Shown here: positions 34,401 through 44,722 of the stretch, piece after piece
Numbering within the stretch: position 1 is the stretch's first letter
How the letters are laid out: each line of letters opens with the position of its first letter
Source: Owenia fusiformis
Taxonomy: Eukaryota; Annelida; Polychaeta; Sabellida; Oweniidae
Direction of reading: 5' to 3'
Length of the DNA: 60,000 bases
Assembly: GCA_903813345.2 (NCBI GenBank)
Contig: CAIIXF020000003.1
Coordinates: forward strand, 11,362,931 to 11,422,930
The notes under the pieces: generated by a model
What the model saw: the letters and a program-made list of their open reading frames with translations, nothing else
The model's database searches: none
Told to the model about the DNA's origin: nothing
Translations under genes and position numbers: made by a program

Positions 34401-37400
34401 AAACAAACAGTAAACCTGGTTTCCTGAAGCTGGGTTTACTGGATTTGCCAAGCACATCTTCGACTCTCTCAGTTATCCAGCCATAATGTGTACATCTCTT
34501 GATTAGAAAGATTTTTAAAAAATGAAACAGTTGTAGAAAAGCTGTTATTTAATGAAGCATTTGTTGAATTTTCAGGAATGAGGATACCATCAGAAAGGCA
34601 GTTGAAGGTGCCAGTGATATACAGTAAGTTCATTCAGTGTCATTAGAAAGTATTATTTAGGAGTGAACCTCTCAACAGGACCCTCATATGAATCTTCACT
34701 TAAAACAAGTCCACAAATACATGTATTCTGATGAGTGGCAGTAGGTTTATGATGAGCATTACCTTAGATTAACCCACATATACATACATGTACAGGCCCG
34801 TAGCCAGGATTTGCCAAAGGGGGGGGGTTGCTTTTTAAAAATTCAAGGGGGGTTCACTTTTGACAACTTTGGCCCAAAAATGCCCAAAATCACTTGAAAA
34901 GTGCTCAGAATGGTGAACCAAAAATGTAATTTCAGTATGGATTTAGCAAACCTAGACTTAACCAAAAAAGGTCCCCTTATAGGCTTGGTACTGAAAACAA
35001 TTTGAAAGATACAACATTATACAAGCATTTCGAACAACATTGTATTGTAACTGTCTTATATTAGACAGTTAGAGTCTTATAAGAATACTATACAATACAA
35101 TCAGTAACATTTATAACTTTTTACCTTGTAGGATGGACTATTGCCTTTCAAAAGAAGAGATGGAGGATTTTATATTCAACATGTAAGTAGAGCAGACTTC
35201 CTTTAAAGACAGAAATATATTTGGTAATTATCCCACCGAACAAAGTTCGAGGGGATATAGGAAAGCCGTCTGTCCGTCCGTCCATCTGTTTGTCCAGGAG
35301 ATAACTCAAATACTGGTTGATGCATGGGGATAAGGGAGCTCTGTTCAAGAGGGCTGCTATTTATCGAGACATGTTTTGTTTGGTGGGATTTGCTACTCGG
35401 TGAAGTTGCTGTTTTCTAGTTTGTATATTTGAGGAAATAAAGCCCCACAGAGCAAGAATGACCATGGATTTTGTGTTTTGTATATTTAATATACAGTATG
35501 ATCACAAAACCATGATTCTCATTTAAACATAAAAAGATGAACATATTGGAGCTTTTCAGAGGCATAGCCAGGATCTTAAATTTGACGAGGCAAATTTTAT
35601 TTGGCGAGGCAAATTTGAGGCACTAGCGAAATAACACTATAAAGATAAAAAGAGTTCATTTTCACAACTTCAATTCAAAACAAATGTCTGAATTGATATT
35701 TTTCTATTAAATTTTGGCGAGGCAGTTGCCTCACCTGCCTTATGCCTGGCTAGTAGTGGCTATGGCCATGGTTTCACAATGAGGTTAGTGTTTATCAGGT
35801 TGACAGTATAGGGCATAAAAATGGCAGTAGTTCCCATCATTTACATCTATAGGAGTTAAGTGAATGTGCTTTCAGTCAAGGTGAGATTAAAATCCAATAA
35901 CCCATATTTAGGCAGCATTTCGAGAAGACCATTATATCACTTTTGGCTGACAAAACAAGCCCATGGGATTGACTATACATTGATTGGTCAGTCATTCTAT
36001 CAACATTGTTGATTTTTTAAATAAAATGATTGATGAAAGACATTTTCACTGCCTCTTATAATATCTATAATGGAACTGCCATGATAATAGAGATTTCGCA
36101 ACTCACTTATAACTCACTTATATTATTCCCGTCTAATTATGTCACCACCAAAAAGGGGTGACATATTGTTATGGTCTCCGTTTTTTTGTGATGGCGGTTG
36201 GTGGTTGGAGTCTGTAACAGATTCTTACAACTTCCAATAACTTAACAAATACCGGAGTTTCTCGCGAATAGGCCCACGGGCGTTTATTTTGCACTGGGCG
36301 TTTATTTGAAAGAATTTTTAATAAACGCACATGGGCCTTTATTAAGAGGGAAAAAACATTTTTCCAAGGGGGGTGGGCGTTTATTTAGAGGGAAAATAGC
36401 TCTCCCAAGCCAGTGGGCGTTTATGTCGAGGGATATTATAGATCGCAAATATGACACATGTCCTTCATACTCATGCACTAGTATCATGAACGCGGGCAAG
36501 AACGTTGACCAATATGTAACCTCTTGTCATATTTTTATTAATTATTTGTACTAGAATGACAGTAATCACCTATTACCTTACATATGTACTGTTCGCAATT
36601 TCATTCCTTTTCTCGAATAATTCGCCCACTGGGCGTTTATTTGAAATCATTTTTAATAAACGCCCATGGGCCTTTATAAAGAGGGAAAAAAACTTTTTCA
36701 TTCACCCCTCTTTCAAATAAACGCCCATGGGCCTATTCGCAAGAAACTCCGGTACTGTTTAGACTGACTTCAATTTTTTCTGAATCATCTACAAGTTCTC
36801 AGAAGTTCATATCTGATTTTAGATTTGACCTTCAATGACCTTCTCTAGGTCAAAAAAGGTCAAAAAGGTCTTTTTTCAACTTGCTTCAAATTGACTAAAT
36901 TTTGTTTTCAAAATCAGCATTTGACTAAATTTTGTTTTCAAAATCATCTACAAGATCTCAGAAGCTCAAATCTGATTTTAGATCTGACCTTCATTGACCT
37001 TCTCAAGGGCAAAAAGGCCTTCCAACTTGTTTTAAATTTACCAAATTTTTTTAGGTGGTCACATTTTGTCATGTTAATGCCTTGTGTATAACTTATGAAG
37101 CGTTTGATTACGTCATCATTTACATGAATTGCGCAGGTCTGTAAGTACATAGTGTGATATTCTTATAAATCGTTGTCTATGTAAGAATATCACACTTATG
37201 GACGTATAGAGCTGCCCAATAAATGATGACATAATAAAACGCATCAAAAGTTATACGTTATTTGGGAATAATAAACATGCTATAAGTGAGTTGCAAAATC
37301 TCTTTAATAACATTCAATAATGCTTTATTTCAGGAAAAATGAAATAAATCCAGTGATTGTGTTGAAATCGTACCGTATCATGATTCTCAAGGGAGATGAA

Positions 37401-40400
37401 ATGAACAATATGGATGACAATGGATTCGATAGAGGCAAAGAGACAGATGCTCTAATATGTGTGACTAGATTGACTGGAGATGATGGGAAAATCATTTTTG
37501 ATGATTTTGATGAGCAAGTGCGAACATGGCCTCCTACACACTTTAGGCAGAGAATAGAGGTGATGTACGATGGTGAAAATGCCAAAGATCTTGGTGGGCC
37601 ACGTCGAGAACTTCTTACAGATTTAATAAGGTAATATTCTCTCAATAGATATAATGTATGTGTAACTTGGAGCAAGTGAAAATATTATGAAGGAATTAAT
37701 ATTGTAACCTTTGCAAGATTTTTCATAAGGGGTTGGATTTTCATTCTTAAAATCTCGTCTGAAAAGTCTTGTCTGTATGTTTCAAGCCAAACCATTTGAC
37801 CTAAATTTTTTAGCTCAATTATTTATTGAAAGTCTAGTAATGATTAGTTTTTGGTCATTCTGAGTAAATGTTAATATAGCCATTTTGGACTTTTCATTCC
37901 AAAAACTGTCTATTCTATTCAAGAGTGCAGTATTGTTTTCCTAGTGTCTTGTTTCTTTTTGCTACTGTATAATATTTTTTATGATATCTGATTTTCATTC
38001 AGTTTCAATGCAGATATAAAATTGGTCAAACAAAAAGCTGTATGTATGAATGTTCCTCCAAGAAAATCTTGGATTAAGATGTATATGGGAGGTGAGACCA
38101 GTACAAGTTATGTTCCCAGACTATTTTGTTTGTTTTGGGTTTTCTGAAAAACAACAGTGGATTGAGCATACTGTAATATAGAATTAGATAATGTATATTT
38201 AAAGGTTTTACTGAGACTTGATTTCAACAAAATAGAAAATGGGCTGCCAAATTCCCCATCTATGTAGCAATCAAGTGAGTTAAATTCCCCATCCTGGTAA
38301 CAATAATAGCTGGTCAAATATAGTTGAAATACTGTAAAACGGGTAATTTTGACACCGGGAAATTTTAGCGATTTTTCAATTTTAGGGGGTTTTAGCGTGG
38401 GAAATTTTAGCGAAATGAAGATTAATCTTTAAAAAATCAAATTAGCGAAATGCATTAGAAATTTTATCATTCATGGCAGAAGAATGAATAACGGACATGA
38501 CAGAGGAATTATCAAAATGTAAGACTTCTATTGCACATGTTATAATACTATTTCACTGATGGATGGCTATTTATCCTTCAGATATTGAAAGAAACATACG
38601 ATTTAAAAATATTTACCTTTTTCAAATTACAAACCGGAAGTCGAGCACTGAACGAAAAGCTCCTTAAATACTAGTATTCATGTAGTTTCCCGGGAATTTG
38701 CAAATTTTAGCGCCCGTTTTATTTTAACCCCGGTTTACTTTAGCGAATTGAATTTTTAGCGAAACTATAGCGATCGCTAACAATCGCTAACAATTACCCC
38801 TCGCTAACAATACCCGTTTTACAGTACATGAAATACCCAGGAGGAATTCACATTTCAGAAGTTCCTACTCCCAGGAAACAGTATGATGGCAGTATCCCAC
38901 CTCCTTGGATGCTACTGTGATAATTTTCTACCCTTTTGTGGGGTGTCTCATGCAAACATTTGAATGGTACATAATGCATTATTTAAACTTATTGAAGATT
39001 CACGAAGATAAATTATTGCAGGTACATCAAAGGCGATGATTCACCATTCCTAAATGTGATCAACAATGAGTGCTGGATCAGTACTAGTGAAAGAGAACAC
39101 ATAGGATATTTTGCTGCTGGTGTTGCTGTTGGTGAGTAGCTGTCTAAACTAATATTAGGCCTATGGGCTCTTTAATTTTTGCTTCTAAAGTTAATTATCC
39201 CATCCAGTGCTTGCCTTAAGGACTAATCCGTTGTCAGACATTTTGGCTGGACATAATTTTTTTCACCAGGCATTTTCAAATTTCCAAAGACATTTTAAAT
39301 GGAAAAACTTTTCTAAAAACGTTTTAGAGTATTGACTTCCGCTTCAAAATAAGTTGAATAGTTTTCGTCATTTCGTCACTCTGATCTTTGATATGAAGTA
39401 GCCTTTGTACTTTCCATTAGATTCAAATGAAAGCTAAAAATATGTAGGGGTCATAAATGTTTTCTTTGAAGAAAATAAATGAAATATTTTTTTTAATTTA
39501 AGCTATGGCATTGCTTTTTGAGGGACCACCTGTCAACTTCCTGGCAGAGGGGCAGATGGATAGACTCTTAAATAAGGAAAGCTTAGAACTAAATGGAGGA
39601 GAGCGAGAGTTTTCAAGAGGAATGAACATGTATGGTGTGCTTGAGGTAAATATATATTTAAACCCAACAAAGTTCAGAGAGAGTACCCATCAATCCATTT
39701 ATTTGAGTACCCATCAATCCATCTATTTTTTCATCTACATGTATTTGTGTGTTTGTGCAATAATTCAGGAACTTGTTCTCAAAAATGTTAAAACGGCAGC
39801 ATCTGTAGCTAGACTTTGATTACAATGTCAGATGGGTTTTCTGAGAATCGTAAGGATATATTACAATATGGTTGCATGCACTTGTAGCATAAGATAAAAA
39901 CTTTTCTTACAAATCCAAATGTTATATTAATTTGCCACTTGCATTCATTGAAACCTCTAACTGTACTTCAATCATTTTGTTTTAGCTTGTAAGGAAGAAG
40001 CCCGTTATGCGGTATCTGCTTCGCCCAGGAACCCAGGCAGTCATGACAATGCGCAAGTTGAAGAGTCTCGTAAAACCTGTGTTTTCCGAAGCGGGAACCA
40101 ACAGTAAAATAAAAGAAGAGAAAATATTTCGAATGTTCAACAAATACTTAATAGAAGTACAGCGTAAATAACAATTTTTGATAATTATCTTCTATTTTTC
40201 ATTTTTATGTCAGCACCCAAAGTGATGACATATTGTTATGGTCTCCAACTTTTTTGTGGATGGTGTTCGGTGGTTGGTGTTCAGTGTTCGGCAGTTTGTG
40301 TCTATCACAAATAGCTGAATGGCAGGTGGTGACATTTTGCATGTTAATGCCTTGTTGTACATGCAAGCGCAAGTAATGCTAATTAGAAGTATAAAACACT

Positions 40401-40894
40401 AAGTCTGACTTACATCTTCTGATTACAGTATATGGAATAAATATAAGTGCTTTAAAGAGGTCTCGTTTAAACAAAATTATCAAAGTGTCCTCTATTTATC
40501 AATACAGGTTAACTGTACTCACTCAATTATTTACTTTATTTGCTTTTCACATAATATTGCTACTACTAGTATAGTAACTTATGAATTACAAGTAAGTCTC
40601 TTTTGGAATGAAAATAAACATGTGTTTCACTTTTCATATTTTGTTTTTTCAGATGGCAACAGGCCAGTTGATATCCCAATGATACTTAAATTCATAACAG
40701 GCTCTGAAACGGAACCCATAACAGGGTTCGACCCGGGATTAACCATTGAATTCTATGACAACAATGATGATATCCCAACATCTTCTACATGCACAAATAC
40801 TTTCCGCCTTCCATATTATGATGGGATCAAACAAGATAGTGTATTTGCAAAATTTGATTATGCATTTAGTAATAAGTACTTTGGCAAACATTAA
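28462..40894 (+). CDS. HECT-domain E3 ubiquitin ligase with N-terminal zinc ribbon
   Basis: Coding exons are 28462-28579, 31784-32270, 33089-33145, 33710-33757, 34576-34623, 35132-35182, 37334-37630, 38003-38080, 39022-39131, 39503-39645, 39986-40163 and 40653-40894. They total 1857 nt and 618 residues in one frame. The N-terminus is a zinc ribbon (CTGCGKPAVGNFCCHCG). A region of unknown fold and an acidic SDSDSNSD stretch follow, then the HECT N-lobe (MYDGENAKDLGGPRRELL) and C-lobe. The C-lobe includes FITGSETEPITGF and the catalytic-cysteine motif STCTNTFRLPYYD. HECT ligases accept ubiquitin on this cysteine before passing it to a substrate. The layout resembles invertebrate and fish 'G2/M-phase-specific E3 (G2E3)-like' genes; the substrate is unknown. 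The exon 8/9 junction has two equivalent solutions, and a 15-nt micro-exon at 29509 may be included. Confidence 0.87.
29509..29523 (+). CDS. candidate 15-nt micro-exon of the HECT gene
   Basis: CTCCTTGTAG|TAGAACTGGGACAAG|GTAAAT has both splice borders. Neighbouring exons meet in phase 1, and 15 nt keeps the frame, adding V-E-L-G-Q between SS and DD without a stop. It is not required for an open frame. It could be an alternative exon or chance. Confidence 0.3.
30661..31410. mobile_element. MITE with about 37-bp inverted ends, hosting a HINE
   Basis: Left AGGTCAATGTTTCAGTGTGC-GTCAAAAAACGTAATT and the complemented right end AGGTCAATATTTCACTGTTC-GTCAAAAAACGTAATT form the terminal repeats. A family D element (30730-31136) lies inside. 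Confidence 0.6.
30730..31136 (+). mobile_element. HINE-like element, family D copy 1
   Basis: The 5' end TATGACACCACCAAAAAGTG is followed by TTGACATATTGTTATGGTCT. The 3' end is GGTGGTGACATTTTGCCATG then TTAATGCCTTGT, with T on each flank. The core has about 115-bp units with CTCAGAAGTTCAAATCTGAC and TTGACCTTCAATGACCTT. Confidence 0.65.
33305..33382 (+). mobile_element. HINE-like family D mini-copy
   Basis: Only about 80 bp: a degenerate 5' end (AGTCACCGCCAAAAAGACTT) joined to a well-kept 3' end (GGTGGTGACATTTTGTCATG then TTAATGCCTTGT). The whole core is missing. It lies between HECT exons 3 and 4. Confidence 0.5.
33695..34690 (+). repeat. tandemly duplicated 48-nt exon and flanks
   Basis: Exons 33710-33757 and 34576-34623 are near copies (encoding KGDTIRKTVEAASEIQ and NEDTIRKAVEGASDIQ). 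Both follow TTTGTTTGAATTTTCAG-like acceptors and precede GTAAGTTCATT donors, and about 40-50 bases of following intron are also similar. Both are 48 nt, phase 2 to phase 2, so either or both can be included without changing frame. Confidence 0.75.
35229..35420 (+). mobile_element. HINE/Helentron-like element, family A copy 4 (short)
   Basis: 5' TATCCCACCGAACAAAGTTC, a (GTCC)n tract, then 3' GTTTGGTGGGA, hairpin ACTC-GGTG-AAGT and TTTTCTAGT. It is only 192 bp long, with nearly all the core lost. The A to C change in the 5' repeat (CCCACC) is matched in the 3' repeat (GGTGGG). Confidence 0.65.
36138..37085 (+). mobile_element. HINE-like element, family D copy 2
   Basis: 5' TATGTCACCACCAAAAAGGG then GTGACATATTGTTATGG; 3' AGGTGGTCACATTTTGTCAT then GTTAATGCCTTGT. 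It is itself interrupted by a TA-flanked MITE at 36252-36752. Comparison with the opposite arm of its host palindrome shows that it was inserted without a visible target-site duplication. Confidence 0.75.
36252..36752. mobile_element. 501-bp MITE with CCGGAGTTTC ends and TA duplication
   Basis: The left end CCGGAGTTTCTCGCGAATAG and complemented right end CCGGAGTTTCTTGCGAATAG continue as inverted repeats into GGCCCAYGGGCGTTTATTT. TA lies on both sides. The family D copy at 30730 keeps the empty site (AACAAATACTGTTTAG at about 30838), so the borders are exact. Inner words GGGCGTTTATT and AATAAACGCCC recur. Confidence 0.8.
37720..37970 (+). mobile_element. truncated HINE-like core of family H type
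   Basis: One unit of the TCTTAAAATCTCGTCTGAAA, GGTCATTCTGAGTAAATG, CCATTTTGGACTTTTC type is followed by CAAGAGTGCAGTATTGTTTT, a decayed version of the family H 3' end (CAAGGGTGCGATTCTGCTC). No 5' end is present. It lies in the intron between HECT exons 7 and 8. Confidence 0.45.
38332..38824. mobile_element. MITE with CTGTAAAACGGGTA ends
   Basis: CTGTAAAACGGGTAATTTTG at the left and its inverse TACCCGTTTTACAG at the right are flanked by TA. The interior is full of the word TTTTAGCG and its complement. Non-coding; in the intron between HECT exons 8 and 9. Confidence 0.7.
40206..40355 (+). mobile_element. HINE-like element, family D copy 3 (150 bp)
   Basis: 5' TATGTCAGCACCCAAAGTGA then TGACATATTGTTATGGTCTC; 3' AGGTGGTGACATTTTGCATG then TTAATGCCTTGT, with T on each side. 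The tandem core is lost, leaving both ends. It is in the last HECT intron. Confidence 0.65.
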
Positions 40895-41030
40895 AAGTCT
40901 TGTCTACATACTGTACATGTTTCCTGGCGCACTGTCAGGATTTACATTTTTTAGTGGACATTGCCTGAAGCTTAAGATTTCTTTAGCATTAGCATTTTAA
41001 AGCTATCATCTGAGAATTCATTTCTCTAAT

Positions 41031-41701
41031 TATCCCATCGAACGAAGTTCGGAGGGATATAGGGAACGCCTCCGTCCGTACGTCCTTCCTTCCGTACATC
41101 CGTCTGTCCGGGGGATAACTCAAATACCGTTTGCCCGATTTTGTTTTGAGAGTAGAAGTTCTGCTCGAAAGCCGATTTTCAAAATGGCCACTCGTTTCAA
41201 AATGGCGGTCATTTTAGTGCCGATTTTACAGTAATTTAGGTACAATATATAAAACTGTAATAGCAATGTGTTTAAAATGTAAAAAAATTATATAGGACAT
41301 TGATAAAGCAAGAAATGTAGATATTTAAGAAACACATGGCAGCCATCTTGAAAAATGGCGGCTTTTACACGCTACTTTACAATTTTTGCTGTAACTTCAA
41401 AAGTAGTGGAGCGATTTTGTTCATATTTGATATGTGAATACTCATAAGCATGGCACACTGTTTTATGACACTTTAGGTAGTAGGCAGCCATTTTGAAAAA
41501 TGGCCACCATTTACATGTTTGTGTGTGTGATTTTGCTGAAATTGTATATGTGCCTACTTAGAAACATATATTACTCTTGGCTAGTGAGCGACCATTTTTA
41601 AAATGATGAATTTTTGCTATAACTGAAAAAGAAGAAGGATTTTGTAAAATGGCTGTTCGATGGGATTTGCTACGCTTCGGCGTTGCTCAGTGTTGTCTAG
41701 T
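41031..41701 (+). mobile_element. HINE/Helentron-like element, family A copy 5
   Basis: 5' TATCCCATCGAACGAAGTTC and 3' GTTCGATGGGA are exactly inverse although both differ from the family consensus (T/A in place of A/T). The 3' hairpin is ACGC-TTCG-GCGT, with a T-A pair of other copies replaced by G-C. It ends TTGTCTAGT. The core contains AAAATGGCGG and AAAATGGCC words. Confidence 0.7.
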
Positions 41702-42047
41702 TTGATGATTAGTTTGAAGGCAAAGGAGACTGCAGACGCTTCTATAACATAGTGGATTAAAATGGGGCTGTTTTGTGAATAGTGGACAGTGGAGGGTACA
41801 GTGAATATGTGTCAGGCATAGTGTCAAAAAGATTTAACATGAGAGAGCACTGACTATGACGTAATATTATTCTTGTGGTCTAATAAAGTTGACTATGGAG
41901 TAGTTCTACAGTGTAAATAGGATAGCTTTGGGTCCAGTCTCACACAATCTCATTAGAACTCCAGCAAAATTGAAACAGTTGATGACCAAACATTGTTAAT
42001 TTGTGTATTTTCTTAAAATAGGATATATTTGGATGACGTTCATCATG

Positions 42048-42658
42048 TACAAGGGTGACGCAAAAAATGACACCCACCTTATGCTGCATAATTTATTTGT
42101 CCATTACCATATAGACTTGTCCTTTAGCACATTTGAAGTAGACATAATGCGTAAGCACCTCGAGAAATTTCAGATATGTAGCTCAAGTGGTTTAAATTTT
42201 ATGAGCATTACAATAAATTCTCACTTTGGAGACTTTCTCATTAGCCGCAGATCTGAGATTGAGTGGGCACCCCATTCCCCTGATATTAACCCACCAAATT
42301 TTTACCTCGGGGTATTTAAAGGACCATATGTATGAGACAAAACATCCCCAAAACAGCTGACTTAAAGAGAGAAATTACAAGGAAGATCAGGGCCATATCT
42401 CAATGTGTAAGGGTAATCAACAACTTTGCCTGTAGAATTCATGTTCGCCTACAAAGGAATGTACGTCATATATGTCATATGGAACAAATCTTGTAACGCT
42501 CATAAAATTTGATCCATTTGAGCTACACATCTGAAATGTCTTGAGGTCTTTACACATTATGTCTTCTTTAAATGTGCTAAATGACAAGTCTGTATGACCA
42601 TAGACCAACAAGTTATGCAACGAAAGGTGGGTGTCATTTTTTTTTGAGTCGCCCTGTA
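42048..42658. mobile_element. internally deleted mariner with about 165-bp inverted repeats
   Basis: TA-flanked ends TACAAGGGTGACGCAAAAAA and inverted TACAGGGCGACTCAAAAAAA begin terminal repeats of about 165 bp. The repeats include CAGACTTGTCATTTAGCACA on one side and GACTTGTCCTTTAGCACA on the other. The 260 bp between them keeps the last part of a plus-strand transposase. A whole 600-bp element is too short to be autonomous. Confidence 0.8.
42230..42497 (+). pseudogene. mariner-type transposase C-terminal remnant
   Basis: The plus strand reads EWAPHSPDINPPNFYLGVFK, matching the EWPPRSPDLNP-DFFLWG block that holds the third catalytic aspartate of mariner-type transposases. After a frameshift near 42340 a second frame reads LKREITRKIRAISQCVRVIN followed by RIHVRLQRN. 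The frameshift and missing N-terminal two thirds make it non-functional. Confidence 0.7.
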
Positions 42659-43720
42659 TTTATCATTCCTAAGAAGAGAAATGCAATCAAAATTGTGACA
42701 TATGTTATTGACTATGAATACTCAAATGTGATTGCTATTTTTATAGCTAAAATGGATGCATGTCCAACACATTGTGGGACCACTTGTAGTCTGATTCTGA
42801 AAGCTTTTTAAAAATATTTATTTAGTCATGATCAATATACCTATAGCATTAGCTTGCCTATGAAAAAGGTACTTGAGAAAGTTTGTTTTAAGATATTTTT
42901 AAGTGTTCCTGTACAGTACTTAGTATTAACAATTAGACGATTCTATACAAACTTTGATTACTAAATTTTGATGACTGTATGAGAGCTGTTATTAGGTATA
43001 TCATATACATTCCTGAATAATTTAAGATGTTGATTATTGTTGCTATGGATTGTGTGATGTAATACTACTAGATGCTGAAAATGTGAATTTACATGTAAGT
43101 GTGAATTGTGGATAGAATGTGGAGATTTCTGTAAGTTGTATTGCCAATTAAGAAATCGGTTCAGTACTTGATTTGTGCATAATTTAAGCTGAAGTTTATC
43201 TGTTGTAAATTGATTGCTGTTACATCATGTTAAGAATTACTCTTCGAAGCATGTAAAATATTGCCAATATTTTGAACATGCCAAACATCATTATACCATG
43301 TCATTTTTATACCATATTTAGAAAGAATGAAGCAAATTTTCTTTAAATCTCTGATTTATAATTGTAAACTAGAGTATCTGACACTTGTATCAAAATAACA
43401 AGTACTTTTTAGTTTATAAGTTAAATTTCTTAAGATGCATTCATTATCCCAAAGAACGAAGAAGAACAATATTTGCAGTTGCAAAGAATTAAATAATGAT
43501 GTTACTTTTTAAGGAATACTGAGTCCTAGTGCATCTTGGTGTGTATAATTCAGAAATACCTTATTCTGTGTAATATTAGTTATGAGAAATATAATGAGAT
43601 ACTAAAATGCTAAGTGTTTTTATTTCATTTTATTTGTCCCACAAGTATAATGGCATATTGTACAGGGTGGCCACAGTGGAAAAGTAAAACTCCAGTGCAT
43701 CCCAATAGACTGGAATAAGA

Positions 43721-44247
43721 ACAAGGCATTAACATGACAAAATGTCACCACCTAAAACAATTTGGTCAATTTAAAGCACGTCAAACCTTAAATCTAAAGT
43801 CTGATTTGAACTTCAGAAAACTTGTAGATGATTTTGAAAAAAAAATTGTGCAATTTGAAGCAGAGTAAAAAAGACCGTTTTGACCTTGAGAAGGTCATTA
43901 AAGGTCAAATCGTAAATCTAAAGTCAGATTTGAATTCCTGAGAACTTGTAGATGATTTGGAAAAAAATTTTGTCAATTTGAAGCAAGTTGAAAAAAGACC
44001 TTTTTGACCTTTTTTTGTTGATCTTGAGAAGGTCATTGAAGGTCAAATCTCATATTTTAAGTCAGATATGCACTTCTAAGACCTTGTAGATGCTTCAGAA
44101 AAAAATTGAAGTCAGTCTAAACAGTATTTGTAAAGTTATTGAAAGTTGTAAGAATTTGTTACAGACCAGATACCAGACACCAACCGCCGTAACAAAAAAC
44201 AGACCACGAGACCATAACAATATGTCACCACTTTTGGTGGTGACATA
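43721..44247 (-). mobile_element. HINE-like element, family D copy 4
   Basis: On the minus strand it starts TATGTCACCACCAAAAGTGG then TGACATATTGTTATGGTCTC and ends TTTAGGTGGTGACATTTTGT then CATGTTAATGCCTTGT, T-flanked. The core has two to three units with CTTGTAGATGATTT / GGTCAAATCT words. It is the best-preserved family D copy in the window. Confidence 0.7.
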
Positions 44248-44722
44248 AAAACTGGAAATGAATGAACATTATCAATATATTCAATACGATTATTATCCCA
44301 CCGAAAGAGGAGCTCATGTTATGCAAGGAAAGGTGTCCAATTCCAGCTAATTACACAGTATTTCATATAATTGCATTGCATAATACTAGTCTAATGCACC
44401 CAAAGTCATTTTTTATAACATCCATTTAACAATTTCAAATTGGCTGTTCACTCACTCACCTCTTGTATTTTCAACAAAAAAACAGATGGATGCACTGACA
44501 TAGAAATGAAAGAATTGCAATTCAAAGTAGGAGTTAGCCATTTGGTGATATTTTGAAAAAACCCTTGCACCGACAAACTACCTGAAAACTTCCAACCACT
44601 TGAAAAATCATTACAATTAACAGCTTTACGACCAAATTATACAGAATTGTAAAACATCAACACTTCAGGCTTGATTCAAAAAATCTGAAAGCCTACTGAT
44701 GTGAATAAGCTTATTCAATGGA

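Larger units (their letters stand above)
36089..37304. mobile_element. fold-back MITE containing two later insertions
   Basis: The ends AGAGATTTCGCAACTCACTT and inverted AGAGATTTTGCAACTCACTT enclose a nearly complete palindrome. Its two arms, after the insertion, meet at about 37175 (TCACACT / AGTGTGA region). The left arm is interrupted by the HINE-like element at 36138-37085; the right arm gives the uninterrupted sequence for comparison. Confidence 0.7.
40895..44722. other. intergenic region between HECT and integrase-like genes
   Basis: The HECT gene and the integrase-like gene converge here. AATAAA at about 41881 could end the HECT transcript. The region holds a family A element (41031-41701), a deleted mariner (42048-42658) and an inverted family D element (43721-44247). 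42659-43720 is AT-rich with no gene visible; ATTATCCCA fragments at 43444 and 44291 are broken family A ends. Confidence 0.5.
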
